A DNA stretch of 35,688 nt from Saprospiraceae bacterium (lineage in GTDB: Bacteria > Bacteroidota > Bacteroidia > Chitinophagales > Saprospiraceae): positions 1-35,688 of the forward strand of contig BQJU01000075.1 in the NCBI GenBank assembly GCA_021604865.1. Reading direction: 5' to 3'. The position numbers and the translations under genes were made by a program. Shown here in pieces: positions 1 to 8,231 of the stretch (within the stretch, counting starts at the first letter, position 1; the number at the start of each line of letters is the position of its first letter). Under the pieces are notes generated by a model. It ran no database searches and was not told the DNA's origin. It saw only the letters and a list, made by a program, of their open reading frames with translations.

Positions 1-1082
1 AAAATGAAGACGCCCCATTATTTAATGACCCAACTCTTAAACCTACTTCCAACACTCAAACAAAAGCCTTCACCCAAATTTAAAAGGCAATAGAAGATTA
101 ATGTCGTCAACTTTAGGCATTTATTCAGCAAACACCATCGGTCGGAAAAATTTCCGCCCAACCAAGGCAGCCATCAAGCATTATCACTGGTCCGCCAATA
201 TTACCTTATGAGCACTAGTTTGACAACATTGAATGGAAAATTTCCGCCTAAAACTTGCAGCTGCTAACTCCGCTAGCGGTAGACCGAAAGACTGTAAGAA
301 AACCAATTCAAAACCTAATAGTGGCAAATAAATTGGCCTTGCAGATTATGTTTTGACCTGCTTGAATTAAAATAAATGCAGCATGGAAGAAAGCTGGCTT
401 TCAGCGCTTTGCGGTCAACCAAATGAATTTGGTTGGTACGAAGGGCTAAAACCAATGAATAATCAGAAACCCCAAAGACAAACAATCAAAAGAGATTTAG
501 CCAGCACAAATCACCAAAGCGAGTTTATTTCTTCCCCCCCAACTGGGCCGCTTTTTTTAGGTCAATCCTCCAGCCGAGCGACTTTTTTGGTCCGTTTTTT
601 CGTCGTGGAAAAAATGGACGAAAGATTATTTAATGCCCAAATCTTAAACCTACCTCCAATACTCAAACAAAAACCCTGACTAGGATAGGTCCAATCTCTA
701 TCTATTGCTTTTTGCCCTTCAGGCAAATGACAAAACGTCCACAAAAGTGCGCTAATCAGGCTACAATTTCTCCTAAGTTGACGACATCCAATAAAAACTG
801 CCGCCTAAAGCTTGTAGACACTAACTCCAAGTTAGCCCATAAATTTGAGACAGCTTCGAGACTCATAGTTGACGACTCGAAAGTCGTCAACTGACTATAC
901 CCTCTCACCCAACCTCCAGCGTATCCAATTCCGCAAGCGAAGCCTCTATTGGTGCGGTAGTCAATTCGTATGGAACGATTTTACCAGCAAAATATCCTCA
1001 AAGGTTTTCATATCAAAATTACCCTGTCCACAGAGGTTGAAGAGGATGGTTTTTGAGCATCCAGTGGACTGGCCTCATCAGT
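1..1082. other. Non-coding region with decayed internal repeats
   Basis: I see no convincing gene here; the short open frames have low-complexity, unrecognisable translations. The region contains degenerate duplicates: bases 1-70 resemble 609-680, and 229-290 resemble 788-850. The string ATGTCGTCAACTTTAG at 101-116 recurs almost exactly as its reverse complement at 773-787. A perfect 11-bp inverted repeat (AGTTGACGACT, 4-nt loop) lies at 867-892. It lacks a T-run, so I do not call it a terminator. Confidence 0.55.
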
Positions 1083-1520
1083 CTATTGCGGCGCATTTTC
1101 ATTAAAACTGATCATCCAGTTGATGTCAAACTGGTCGGTACACATACCAAAATAATCGCCCCAAAAGGTTTTGTTCATAGGCATGGTTGCCTTTCCGCCT
1201 TTCGAAAGTGCAGCGAAAAAGCGATCTGCATCTGCTTTGCTGGAGGCGGTAATTGACAGGGAAATATTGTTGCCCACTTCCGTTTTTGCAGCCCCTTCTC
1301 CTCCGGTATCGCTACCCATGAGGGTTGTTTCCTTGCTGAGGGGCAGGGAAATGTGCATAATCTTGTTTTTATCTTTTTCAGATATGGAATAATTGGGATC
1401 ATCGGGCATTTCCGAAAAACGGCCAACATAGGTGAATTCACCACCAAAGATGGATTTGTAGTAATTGAAGGCCTCTTCACAATTTCCCAAAAAGGTCAGA
1501 TAAGGATTTACCTTTGTCAT
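1083..1520 (-). CDS. VOC-family (PhnB/YjdN-like) protein
   Basis: The 145-residue protein opens with a pattern typical of PhnB-like VOC proteins (PYLTFLGNCEEAFNYYKSIF) and ends with the FGMCTDQFDINWMISF signature. These proteins adopt the glyoxalase/bleomycin-resistance paired beta-alpha-beta-beta-beta fold; most in this branch have no known substrate. Length matches the family. It is cytoplasmic, with no signal peptide. The next gene upstream on the same strand starts about 0.7 kb away, so it is probably a single unit. Substrate and any metal use cannot be inferred. Confidence 0.85.
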   Translation of the reverse strand: MTKVNPYLTFLGNCEEAFNYYKSIFGGEFTYVGRFSEMPDDPNYSISEKDKNKIMHISLPLSKETTLMGSDTGGEGAAKTEVGNNISLSITASSKADADRFFAALSKGGKATMPMNKTFWGDYFGMCTDQFDINWMISFNENAPQ

Positions 1521-1744
1521 AAGGTTTTGTTTTTAAAAGATGAATGAAGTGAAAATGGGTTGAATGTCCTGCTGACAATAAGCGTTGTTCTGACCTGCTG
1601 CTTGATGGCATTTACCAGCGACATAATCTTGTTGTGCCACTGTATACTGCCAGTGTTTTTTTAAGAACAAACGATAGTGGGAAAGGTTGGCCTCCAAACA
1701 TCTAAAAAACATTACCAACAAAAGATAAGCCGGAAAGGCCGTCA

Positions 1745-2185
1745 TCAACCGGGCTGCCGGGTATACATGTGCAACGAAAAAGCAGGGGTAGAGCTTGGGT
1801 TTTTGACCTGATGCAATGCGATCATATCATTGATATACGTCATTGACCCCGGGGTGTACAAAAATTTCCCAATGACCTGATTGTCCTCCGGATCAAATCT
1901 GGTTTCTTCCAATTGCCCATCTAAAACCTTGATCAACCCGCCTCCTTCCGCATGGCCATGAATGGAACTTTGTTGGTGTCCATCCCAGTATATGATGACC
2001 ATTCGGATTTGATCAGACTTAAAAATCGTCGTATTGATGGGTTTGCCATTCTTTTGATCTAGCAGAGATTGCCAGTTTGATAAATTCAGTTCTTCATATA
2101 TCGGAATAAGATTGAGCACATCATCAAATCCATTTTGAGCGATATGGTCAAATACTTCCAAAAGAAAATTTTCCAACTTTTTCAT
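1745..2185 (-). CDS. Cysteine dioxygenase-like cupin protein
   Basis: This is a cupin whose motif HGHAEGGGLIKVLDGQLEET matches the metal-binding motif of thiol/cysteine dioxygenases. In the longest frame (from 2230) the likely iron ligands are His91, His93 and a later His140 in IALHQV. The Cys that forms the Cys-Tyr crosslink in mammalian enzymes is replaced by Gly, as is usual in bacterial members. Such enzymes oxidise cysteine or related thiols to sulfinates. I prefer the start at 2185 (MKKLEN) because the 15 residues before it are not typical; 2230 is the alternative. The exact thiol substrate is unknown. Confidence 0.7.
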   Translation of the reverse strand: MKKLENFLLEVFDHIAQNGFDDVLNLIPIYEELNLSNWQSLLDQKNGKPINTTIFKSDQIRMVIIYWDGHQQSSIHGHAEGGGLIKVLDGQLEETRFDPEDNQVIGKFLYTPGSMTYINDMIALHQVKNPSSTPAFSLHMYTRQPG

Positions 2186-2292
2186 GGTTGCTTCATTTGA
2201 TTTTGAATCAAAGATGCGCTCCCGAACCATGAAAAGCTATGGAAAATGAGTATTTGCTAGGTTGCATTGAGTGATTGGCCAAAGGTGTAGGT

Positions 2293-3540
2293 CTATTGGC
2301 TTTGTTTAATCAAGAATTTTGTTTCATCCAGTTCATTTATTTGCCATTGTCTAGCATGCTGGCTTTGGGCCAGTTCAATAGCATGACCAATCATTGAAAG
2401 TGCCTTATTAACATTATTTTGTTTCCATTCCATTTTTGCCAGGGTGTGGTATAGCTCAAAGGAGTTAGGGTTAACCACTTTGGCATCGTTGAGCAACAGC
2501 GCGGCTTCTTCAAACTTCTGTTCATCAATTAATTTTCCTGCGCTATAATTTTTAAAGGCGACAAAAGCATTGGGATTATGGGCTTTAAATGCTTCCTGGA
2601 CTTTAAGCAATTCCTTTGGTTTGTCTTTTAAGATGTAGTGGGTATATACAATGTTTGTGAATGGAATATTGAAGATGCTCCCGTAAATTTGCATGACCCT
2701 ATTGTAATGCTTGTTTAATTCCTCTGCGGAAGAGAAATACTCTTTTTCAACCCTCCAGTCTTTATAGATCTCACCCAGCGCCCATTGATATGTTGGCAAC
2801 CCTACCGAATTATGGTTTTCGTCAGGAAATTCTTTGTATTTAAATACTTCCTTTTTGAGGCTTGAAGGAACGAGTTTTAAGAAGGCATCAACACCCATGC
2901 CTTTCTCGTTAGCCAGGGATATATAGACACTGCTTTTAAAATTTTTATCGTCCGATAATCTTTTTTCTGCTACCTGATTGATTGCATTTTTGCCCCACCA
3001 CAAGGCTGGACTTATGGCGATATAATGGTTGAATAAATCGGGATGATTTAAAGCCGTATTGATGACAAACAATCCACCAACCGAATGTCCTGCCAAAATC
3101 TTATAATGGGCTGTCTTATAATTGGCGTTGACGTACGGGATTAGTTCTTTTTCAATAAATTGGGCCACCTCTTCGGCATTACCTTTATCCTCAATTCCTT
3201 CAATATTGGGTTTGCAGTTGTTTCGATAAGTAGCTGTTCCCTTCCCTGAAATGGCGATTAAAATGGTTTCTGGAATCAACTCACTAATGCCACCTTGAAG
3301 CTCTAATAAGCCCGCAACATACCTGAAATTATAATCGCCATCCAAGATGTAAAGCACAGGATATTTCTGATTGATCGTCTCGTTATAAGAGGGTGGCAAA
3401 TACACTGAAAATGCCCTGTCCTGATTCAAAATTGTTGAAGAGACGGTATCTCGTTTGCCAATTGTAATGTCTTGTCCAAAACTTGTTATGGAATAACAAA
3501 TGGTGGCGAATATAATAAAGAATAGTTTTTTCATTTTCAT
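2293..3540 (-). CDS. Secreted alpha/beta-hydrolase (esterase D/IroE-like) with C-terminal TPR-like region
   Basis: The 415-residue protein has an N-terminal signal peptide (residues 1-22, ending SFG/Q). An esterase domain follows, with LPPSY and PVLYILDGD strands, the nucleophile elbow GHSVGG (Ser153) and a likely catalytic His243 in FPDENHNS. This layout is typical of the putative esterase family that includes siderophore esterases and ferric-enterobactin hydrolases. Residues about 300-410 are helical and look like TPR repeats (alternating Y/L/A positions), a common fusion in Bacteroidota. It probably acts in the periplasm. The substrate cannot be told. It is monocistronic and is followed by the cupin gene in the same direction. 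Confidence 0.8.
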   Translation of the reverse strand: MKMKKLFFIIFATICYSITSFGQDITIGKRDTVSSTILNQDRAFSVYLPPSYNETINQKYPVLYILDGDYNFRYVAGLLELQGGISELIPETILIAISGKGTATYRNNCKPNIEGIEDKGNAEEVAQFIEKELIPYVNANYKTAHYKILAGHSVGGLFVINTALNHPDLFNHYIAISPALWWGKNAINQVAEKRLSDDKNFKSSVYISLANEKGMGVDAFLKLVPSSLKKEVFKYKEFPDENHNSVGLPTYQWALGEIYKDWRVEKEYFSSAEELNKHYNRVMQIYGSIFNIPFTNIVYTHYILKDKPKELLKVQEAFKAHNPNAFVAFKNYSAGKLIDEQKFEEAALLLNDAKVVNPNSFELYHTLAKMEWKQNNVNKALSMIGHAIELAQSQHARQWQINELDETKFLIKQSQ

Positions 3541-3655
3541 CGTTTAAATCACTTTTTAATAGAAAAATGAGAGCCAATTTGTTGGATGCTGAATTTTTGG
3601 CAAAAAAAGCATTTCCTGGCAAAGTATTAAATTTACAAGATTAAAATTCCAAACT

Positions 3656-4033
3656 ATGCAATACGAGGCCAAAACGCCTACCGAATACATCAACGCGCTT
3701 GAAGCGGATTGGAGGCGCGAAAAGATTGAGCGACTTAGAACGCTAATTAAGTCAAAAGCTGCTGATATTATTGAGGGCATTAACTATAAAATGCTGAGTT
3801 ACGGTGATGAGAAAGGTGTCCTTTTTCACCTGAATGCACAAAAAAATTACGTCAGCCTTTACGTTGGCGATGCCAAAAAGGTAGACCCGGATGGCAGTTT
3901 GCTGAAAGGCATCGATGTGGGCAAAGGCTGCATTCGGTTTAAGCAATCCGTCGTGATTGCCGATACCCGGATTGATGAATTTGTGGAACGAGCGATCGAC
4001 ATGTGGAAGCGGGGAGAGGATATTGATTGTTGA
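3656..4033 (+). CDS. DUF1801 (YdhG-like) domain protein
   Basis: The 125-residue protein has the DUF1801 pattern: a helical start (TPTEYINALEADWRR), then EGINYKMLSYG, a strand with FHLNAQKNYVSLYVGD, and GKGCIRFKQ near the end. DUF1801 includes the B. subtilis frataxin-like YdhG/Fra. Most members are uncharacterised, so I do not assign iron binding here. The length is normal. It is transcribed divergently from the esterase gene across about 115 bp. Confidence 0.8.
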   Translation: MQYEAKTPTEYINALEADWRREKIERLRTLIKSKAADIIEGINYKMLSYGDEKGVLFHLNAQKNYVSLYVGDAKKVDPDGSLLKGIDVGKGCIRFKQSVVIADTRIDEFVERAIDMWKRGEDIDC

Positions 4034-4042
4034 TTTCTAAGG

Positions 4043-4174
4043 GCTTGTTTGCAGGTCGGCTTTGCATCGCCGTTACCCGGGCGTCTGCGCCATGCTCCTT
4101 CGCTGAAGCTTCGGCGCAAGGTCGAAGCCTTCTGGCGAAGAACCTCGGCAAGCGTATGGTTGGCCTCCAAACAA
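4043..4174. repeat. MITE-like element with TTGTTTGGAGG-type termini
   Basis: A 132-bp non-coding segment is bounded by imperfect inverted termini. The left arm reads TTGTTTGCAGGTCGGC and the right arm, read on the opposite strand, reads TTGTTTGGAGGCCAAC (12 of 16 match). The inside is rich in small complementary blocks (CTTCG/CGAAG). Related arms occur at 6481-6552 and, singly, near 1690, 8184 and 20788. It encodes no protein, so any movement would need help in trans. Confidence 0.45.
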
Positions 4175-4225
4175 CTCTACTATAAATGTCTATTTTCCTT
4201 ACTGCAAAAATAAAACCATACGAAG

Positions 4226-4603
4226 ATGAGCCTTAAATTATTGATCGCTGATGATGAAGTGCATAACCGACTGTTAATAGAGCGAACACTGGAAGACCTG
4301 GAAGATGAAGGGGTCGTGTTTTTGTATGCCTGTCATGGAGGTGCTGCTTTAGAGAAAATCAAAGCGGAGCGGCCCAAACTGGTGTTTTTGGATGTGATGA
4401 TGCCCATCATGAATGGTATGGACGTTTGTGATCAGGTGAAAAATAAGTTGGCTCTATCAGACATATATATTATTTTGTTAGCAGATCAGGGAGAGGAAGT
4501 TGACGAGAAAAGAGGCCGGGAAGTCGGTGCGGATCTTTACTTGACCAAACCCATTGATACGGATAAATTGCTGGAGAAGGCTCGGAAAATTTTAGGGATT
4601 TAG
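4226..4603 (+). CDS. Single-domain response regulator (CheY-like receiver)
   Basis: This is a stand-alone 125-residue receiver domain. The acidic pair Asp9/Asp10, phospho-acceptor Asp56 (FLDVMMP) and Lys108 (LTKP) are all present. The conserved Ser/Thr switch residue is replaced by Ala86 (IILLADQG), which is unusual and may alter the phosphorylation-driven switch. No output domain is attached and no histidine kinase lies nearby, so it probably relays phosphate or binds a partner. It lies 32 bp upstream of the GH18 gene in the same direction and may be co-transcribed. Confidence 0.88.
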   Translation: MSLKLLIADDEVHNRLLIERTLEDLEDEGVVFLYACHGGAALEKIKAERPKLVFLDVMMPIMNGMDVCDQVKNKLALSDIYIILLADQGEEVDEKRGREVGADLYLTKPIDTDKLLEKARKILGI

Positions 4604-4635
4604 CCGAGACCATCGTCATAAAAAGCACATACAAA

Positions 4636-5634
4636 ATGAAATACCACCAATTAGGTTTATCAATACTGGCCTTATGCCTGGCACTATTTTCCTGTAACCG
4701 AAGTATACAGAAAACCCAACCTACCCTACAAGACGGCACAAAAGACTTTAAAGTAGTTGGTTATCTAGGTGCCGGAAATCTTGACCAAATCGATCAGATC
4801 GAATTGAGTCTCCTTACCCATCTCGATCTGGCTTTTGCCAATCCTGATGAAAACGGTAAACTTATTTTCCGCGGTGAACAGGACCTGACCAAGGTTGTAC
4901 ATAAGGCTCATCAAGCTGGTGTAAAGGTTTATTTATCTATAGCAGGGGGCGGAATCAACGAAGCACTCGCTGGATATTGGCTGGCTGTTTTGCAGCCGAA
5001 AAACCGGCCAGCCTTTATACAGGAAATGATAGATTTTGTCCTTAAATACCAATTGGATGGCATAGATGTGGATATTGAATGGAATTTATTACCCACCATT
5101 GGCGACCTGTACACCCCTTTTGTGCTGGAGTTAAAAGAGGCCCTTCGCGGAGAGGGGAAAGGCATTTCTTCTGCATTAAATGTTTCTGGTCTGCATGAAT
5201 CTGTCAGCCAGGAAGCCTTGAAAGCCTACGATTTTATCAACGTCATGGTTTACGATAAAACAGGCCCCTGGCGGCCTGATAACCCCGGGCCACATGCGCC
5301 GTATTCTTATGCTGAAGAGGCCTTGAAATATTGGACAGAAGAAAGAAAGATTCCGGCTGAGAAATTGACCTTGGGCGTTCCCTTCTATGGTTATGATTTT
5401 GACAGCGTAAAAAGTATCAGTTACCAAAAGCTCGTGCAGAGAGACCCCGCAAATGCTTATCGGGATGAAGTCGGTGCGATTTATTATAATGGTATTCCGA
5501 CAATCATAAAAAAGACTCGGTTGGCCATGAAGTCTTTTGGAGGCATCATGATCTGGGAGTTAACCCAGGATGCTCGCAATGAACTTTCTCTACTCAAAGC
5601 AATCGATCAGACTTATAAAGCTGCCCCCAAGTGA
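4636..5634 (+). CDS. GH18 family lipoprotein glycosidase (chitinase-like)
   Basis: A lipoprotein signal ends at Cys20 (ALFSC), so the protein is probably anchored at the outer membrane or periplasmic face. The GH18 TIM barrel follows: VVGYLGAGN near residue 40, KVYLSIAGGG near 97, and the complete catalytic motif D141-G-I-D-V-D-I-E148. Later elements FINVMVYDKTGPW and GIMIWELTQD also fit GH18. Glu148 should be the acid/base. The motif is intact, so it is probably active on chitin, chito-oligosaccharides or N-glycans. No chitin-binding module is seen. At 332 residues it is a minimal single-domain enzyme. Confidence 0.88.
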   Translation: MKYHQLGLSILALCLALFSCNRSIQKTQPTLQDGTKDFKVVGYLGAGNLDQIDQIELSLLTHLDLAFANPDENGKLIFRGEQDLTKVVHKAHQAGVKVYLSIAGGGINEALAGYWLAVLQPKNRPAFIQEMIDFVLKYQLDGIDVDIEWNLLPTIGDLYTPFVLELKEALRGEGKGISSALNVSGLHESVSQEALKAYDFINVMVYDKTGPWRPDNPGPHAPYSYAEEALKYWTEERKIPAEKLTLGVPFYGYDFDSVKSISYQKLVQRDPANAYRDEVGAIYYNGIPTIIKKTRLAMKSFGGIMIWELTQDARNELSLLKAIDQTYKAAPK

Positions 5635-5647
5635 CTTCTATTTAAAA

Positions 5648-6436
5648 TTATAGATATACATACACCTGCGAATAAACCTCTTGAGTCCCATCATTGGGTT
5701 TTGGATATTGCAATGATTGAGGAGAAGCATTGGGTAACCGATCAATGAGTACCATCTTTTTTGCAGAGTCGAATAAACTCAAATGAACTGGACTGTTTTC
5801 TTGAAATGGGAAAAGCACAGCACCAGAATCAAATAACTGTGCTTTTGAACCATCTGGCAACATTGTAGAGGTAGGGGCATTCCATAATTCCCCTTGTTGA
5901 TTTTTCAATTGAAGGAGCAAATGCTCATCCTGGCTGATAACATAATACCTCCAGGAGGTGGATCTTGCTTTAAATGGAACGGTATAAACGATGGGCAATG
6001 TTGCCTGAGCCTGTTTTAAATCGGCTAACGCTATATTGATGGCAGCAGATATCTGGACTTGACCCCCGGAGGGTTCAAATTCCCCTAATAACGCAATTGG
6101 TGCATTGACATTACTTTCCTCCTTGGCATCCTTACTATAAGTCAATGTACCTGGTGAGTCGATTGGTATATCAGTGAAATTTACAAACAGCGGGTCATTA
6201 GCAACACATTCAAATCGAAGCTGTAGCGCTGGTGTTTCTGAACTGATTTCTTGGAGGTTGATCGAATCTGGTGCAACTAATCGTGCAACATTATCTTGTT
6301 GTAAAAACCGAATGCCTAGTTGCTTCATCCATTGTTGAGTGGCTGTATCGGGTTGGATATTCACCTGGCTGAATTTTCCGTCTGTATAATATTCATGAAG
6401 CAATTGGATGTTTAATAATTCTTGATAGTTGGTCAT
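5648..6436 (-). CDS. Uncharacterised protein, beta-rich
   Basis: I do not recognise this 262-residue protein with certainty. It has no signal peptide or membrane segment. It starts with a helix (YQELLNIQLLHEYY) and then becomes strand-rich, with WRYYVI near the middle and a terminal EVYSQVYVYL. From memory, a similar layout (YYxxG start, 'YVYL' end) occurs in unnamed proteins near contractile injection systems of Bacteroidota. No tail or sheath genes are present here, so I give this little weight. It is convergent with the GH18 gene, with 13 bp between their stops. Confidence 0.6.
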   Translation of the reverse strand: MTNYQELLNIQLLHEYYTDGKFSQVNIQPDTATQQWMKQLGIRFLQQDNVARLVAPDSINLQEISSETPALQLRFECVANDPLFVNFTDIPIDSPGTLTYSKDAKEESNVNAPIALLGEFEPSGGQVQISAAINIALADLKQAQATLPIVYTVPFKARSTSWRYYVISQDEHLLLQLKNQQGELWNAPTSTMLPDGSKAQLFDSGAVLFPFQENSPVHLSLFDSAKKMVLIDRLPNASPQSLQYPKPNDGTQEVYSQVYVYL

Positions 6437-6480
6437 TTTTAATTTGAGTTTTAGGGTGCCAGATATCGAAGTTGCTTAGA

Positions 6481-6552
6481 GCTTCGTTTGGAGGTCGGCA
6501 TTTGTAGCAAAAAGGGATTCTTTGCAGCCAAAAGCTTGACCTCCAGACAAGC
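6481..6552. repeat. Short MITE-like hairpin element
   Basis: A 72-bp segment sits between two genes. The left arm is GCTTCGTTTGGAGGTC and the right arm, read on the opposite strand, is GCTTGTCTGGAGGTC; they share TGGAGGTC exactly. Inside, GCAAAAAG and CTTTGC form a smaller stem. It resembles the termini of the 4043-4174 element, which suggests one dispersed family. Confidence 0.4.
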
Positions 6553-8028
6553 TTAATAATAACTATACCGTCTCACCTTGGCAGCGTGTTTGGCCAGTCG
6601 AACTACCTGGCAGGTATAGCCATATTCATTGTCATACCACAAATAAACCGTCGCTTTTTTTCCGTCAGTTGAAACGATCGTAGAAGGAGCATCAACTACA
6701 CTTGTGGTCGTCATACCGATGGCATTGCTGGAAACATATTCTGTAGAATTAGAATAGTGGATCTGCTCAACCAAATCGCCGTACAATGCCGCCTTTTTCA
6801 GGAGTTCATTGATAGCCTCTACCGTTGTTTTTTTGTTGAGGTTGAGGTTCAAAATGGCTAGTGATACATTGGGCGTAGGCACCCGGATGGCATTGCCGGT
6901 AAGTTTGCCGGTCAATTCGGGAAGCACCTTAGCCACTGCACTAGCCGCCCCGGTAGTTGTCAAAACCATATTTACCGGTGCGCCTCTGCCTCTCCGTGGT
7001 TTCTTGTGAAAGTTGTCCAGCAGATTCTGGTCATTGGTATAGGCGTGAATGGTTTCCACATGACCGCTATCAATACCCAGCGCATCGTTGAGTACCTTCA
7101 ATACCGGAGCGATAGCATTGGTGGTACAGGATGCCGCACTGAATACATTGTCTTTTTCAAAATCGAAATCACCTTGATTGACGCCATGTACCACATTGGG
7201 TACTTCTTTTCCGGGCGCTGTCAGCAGTACCTTAGAAATTCCAGGCCGCAAGTGCACACTAAGTGCCTCCTTGTCTCGCCAAACGCCGGTATTGTCAATC
7301 AGAAGGGCGTCTTTTATCCCATATTTCGTATAGTCGATATCTTCTGGCCTATCTGCAAAAATGAGTTGTACTCTATTGCCGTTTATGAGCAGTTCATTGC
7401 CATCTGGAGATACTTCCACGGTGCCATGGAAATCGCCGTGTACAGAATCGGATTGTAATAAGGCCGCTCTTTTTTCAGCCTCCTCATAACGGTCTTTTAA
7501 TTTGGGACGCAGTACGATGGCCTTTAGCCGCAACTGTTCCCCTTTGCCCGTCATGCTGATCAGCCGCCGGGTTGCCAACCGCCCAATCCGACCGAAACCA
7601 TATAATACAACATCCTTCGCCGCTTCATTTTTTGGATCTACATCGATAAATTGGTGCAATTTATCATTTACAAAATTTTGGAAGTCGCTGTATTTCTCCT
7701 GTTGGTTTTGCCATTCCAGGGACAGTTTTCCCAGGTCAACCTTGCAAGGTGCCAGGTCGGGTATTTCCGCTATGCGGTAGACGATGAGCAGCGTGTCATC
7801 AATGGAAAGTTGCGTTCCCGCGTATTTTTTACCCAGGAGGTGAAAATTCAAAACCTCACTCGGGCGGGCATCATAAATACTACGTCTGAAGAAGACGATC
7901 TCAATGCCCCTGTCAAAACGTAGTTCGCCGACAATAGCGAGCAGTTTTAAGGCCGTTTTTTCTTTCTCGCGCCACTCTTTTAATGAATAGTCCGCCTGAT
8001 CTCTGATCTGTAAATTTTGATCTTGCAT
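6553..8028 (-). CDS. Glyceraldehyde-3-phosphate dehydrogenase, long form
   Basis: The 491-residue protein carries the NAD(P)-binding motif GFGRIGR at 144-150 and the active-site motif SAASCTTN with nucleophile Cys301. HAYTNDQNLLD, PLRGRG-like (PRRGRGA), STDGK and WYDNEYGY follow, as in classical GAPDH. It oxidises glyceraldehyde-3-phosphate to 1,3-bisphosphoglycerate. It is about 150 residues longer than standard GAPDH because of a helical N-terminal extension (1-140). This long form is known in several Gram-negative groups, often beside a standard GAPDH. Whether it works in glycolysis or gluconeogenesis cannot be told. It is cytoplasmic. Confidence 0.93.
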   Translation of the reverse strand: MQDQNLQIRDQADYSLKEWREKEKTALKLLAIVGELRFDRGIEIVFFRRSIYDARPSEVLNFHLLGKKYAGTQLSIDDTLLIVYRIAEIPDLAPCKVDLGKLSLEWQNQQEKYSDFQNFVNDKLHQFIDVDPKNEAAKDVVLYGFGRIGRLATRRLISMTGKGEQLRLKAIVLRPKLKDRYEEAEKRAALLQSDSVHGDFHGTVEVSPDGNELLINGNRVQLIFADRPEDIDYTKYGIKDALLIDNTGVWRDKEALSVHLRPGISKVLLTAPGKEVPNVVHGVNQGDFDFEKDNVFSAASCTTNAIAPVLKVLNDALGIDSGHVETIHAYTNDQNLLDNFHKKPRRGRGAPVNMVLTTTGAASAVAKVLPELTGKLTGNAIRVPTPNVSLAILNLNLNKKTTVEAINELLKKAALYGDLVEQIHYSNSTEYVSSNAIGMTTTSVVDAPSTIVSTDGKKATVYLWYDNEYGYTCQVVRLAKHAAKVRRYSYY

Positions 8029-8231
8029 ACGAATTTAAATTTGGGTTTGGTTGAGCGTTGCAAAGGTAGGGAATGCCCTACAAATAAACGATTGGGAGGT
8101 TTTAAAAAATTTAAACCACCGGAACAGACTGTATAATCCAGACTTCATATATTGTAATCCTACGGAGCCGTAGTGTCGGATCATTTGGAGGCCAAAAAAA
8201 AAGCCTTGTTTTATCAAAAAATGCTCACTTT

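Noticed and set aside
383-679. 98-codon plus-strand frame
   Set aside because: It lies over the decayed repeats, has no family resemblance and is of low complexity (poly-Pro/Phe from homopolymers).
1533-1748. 71-codon minus-strand frame overlapping the end of the cupin gene
   Set aside because: It contains a dispersed GGCCTCCAAACA arm, resembles no known protein and has an odd composition. The 4-bp overlap alone is weak support.
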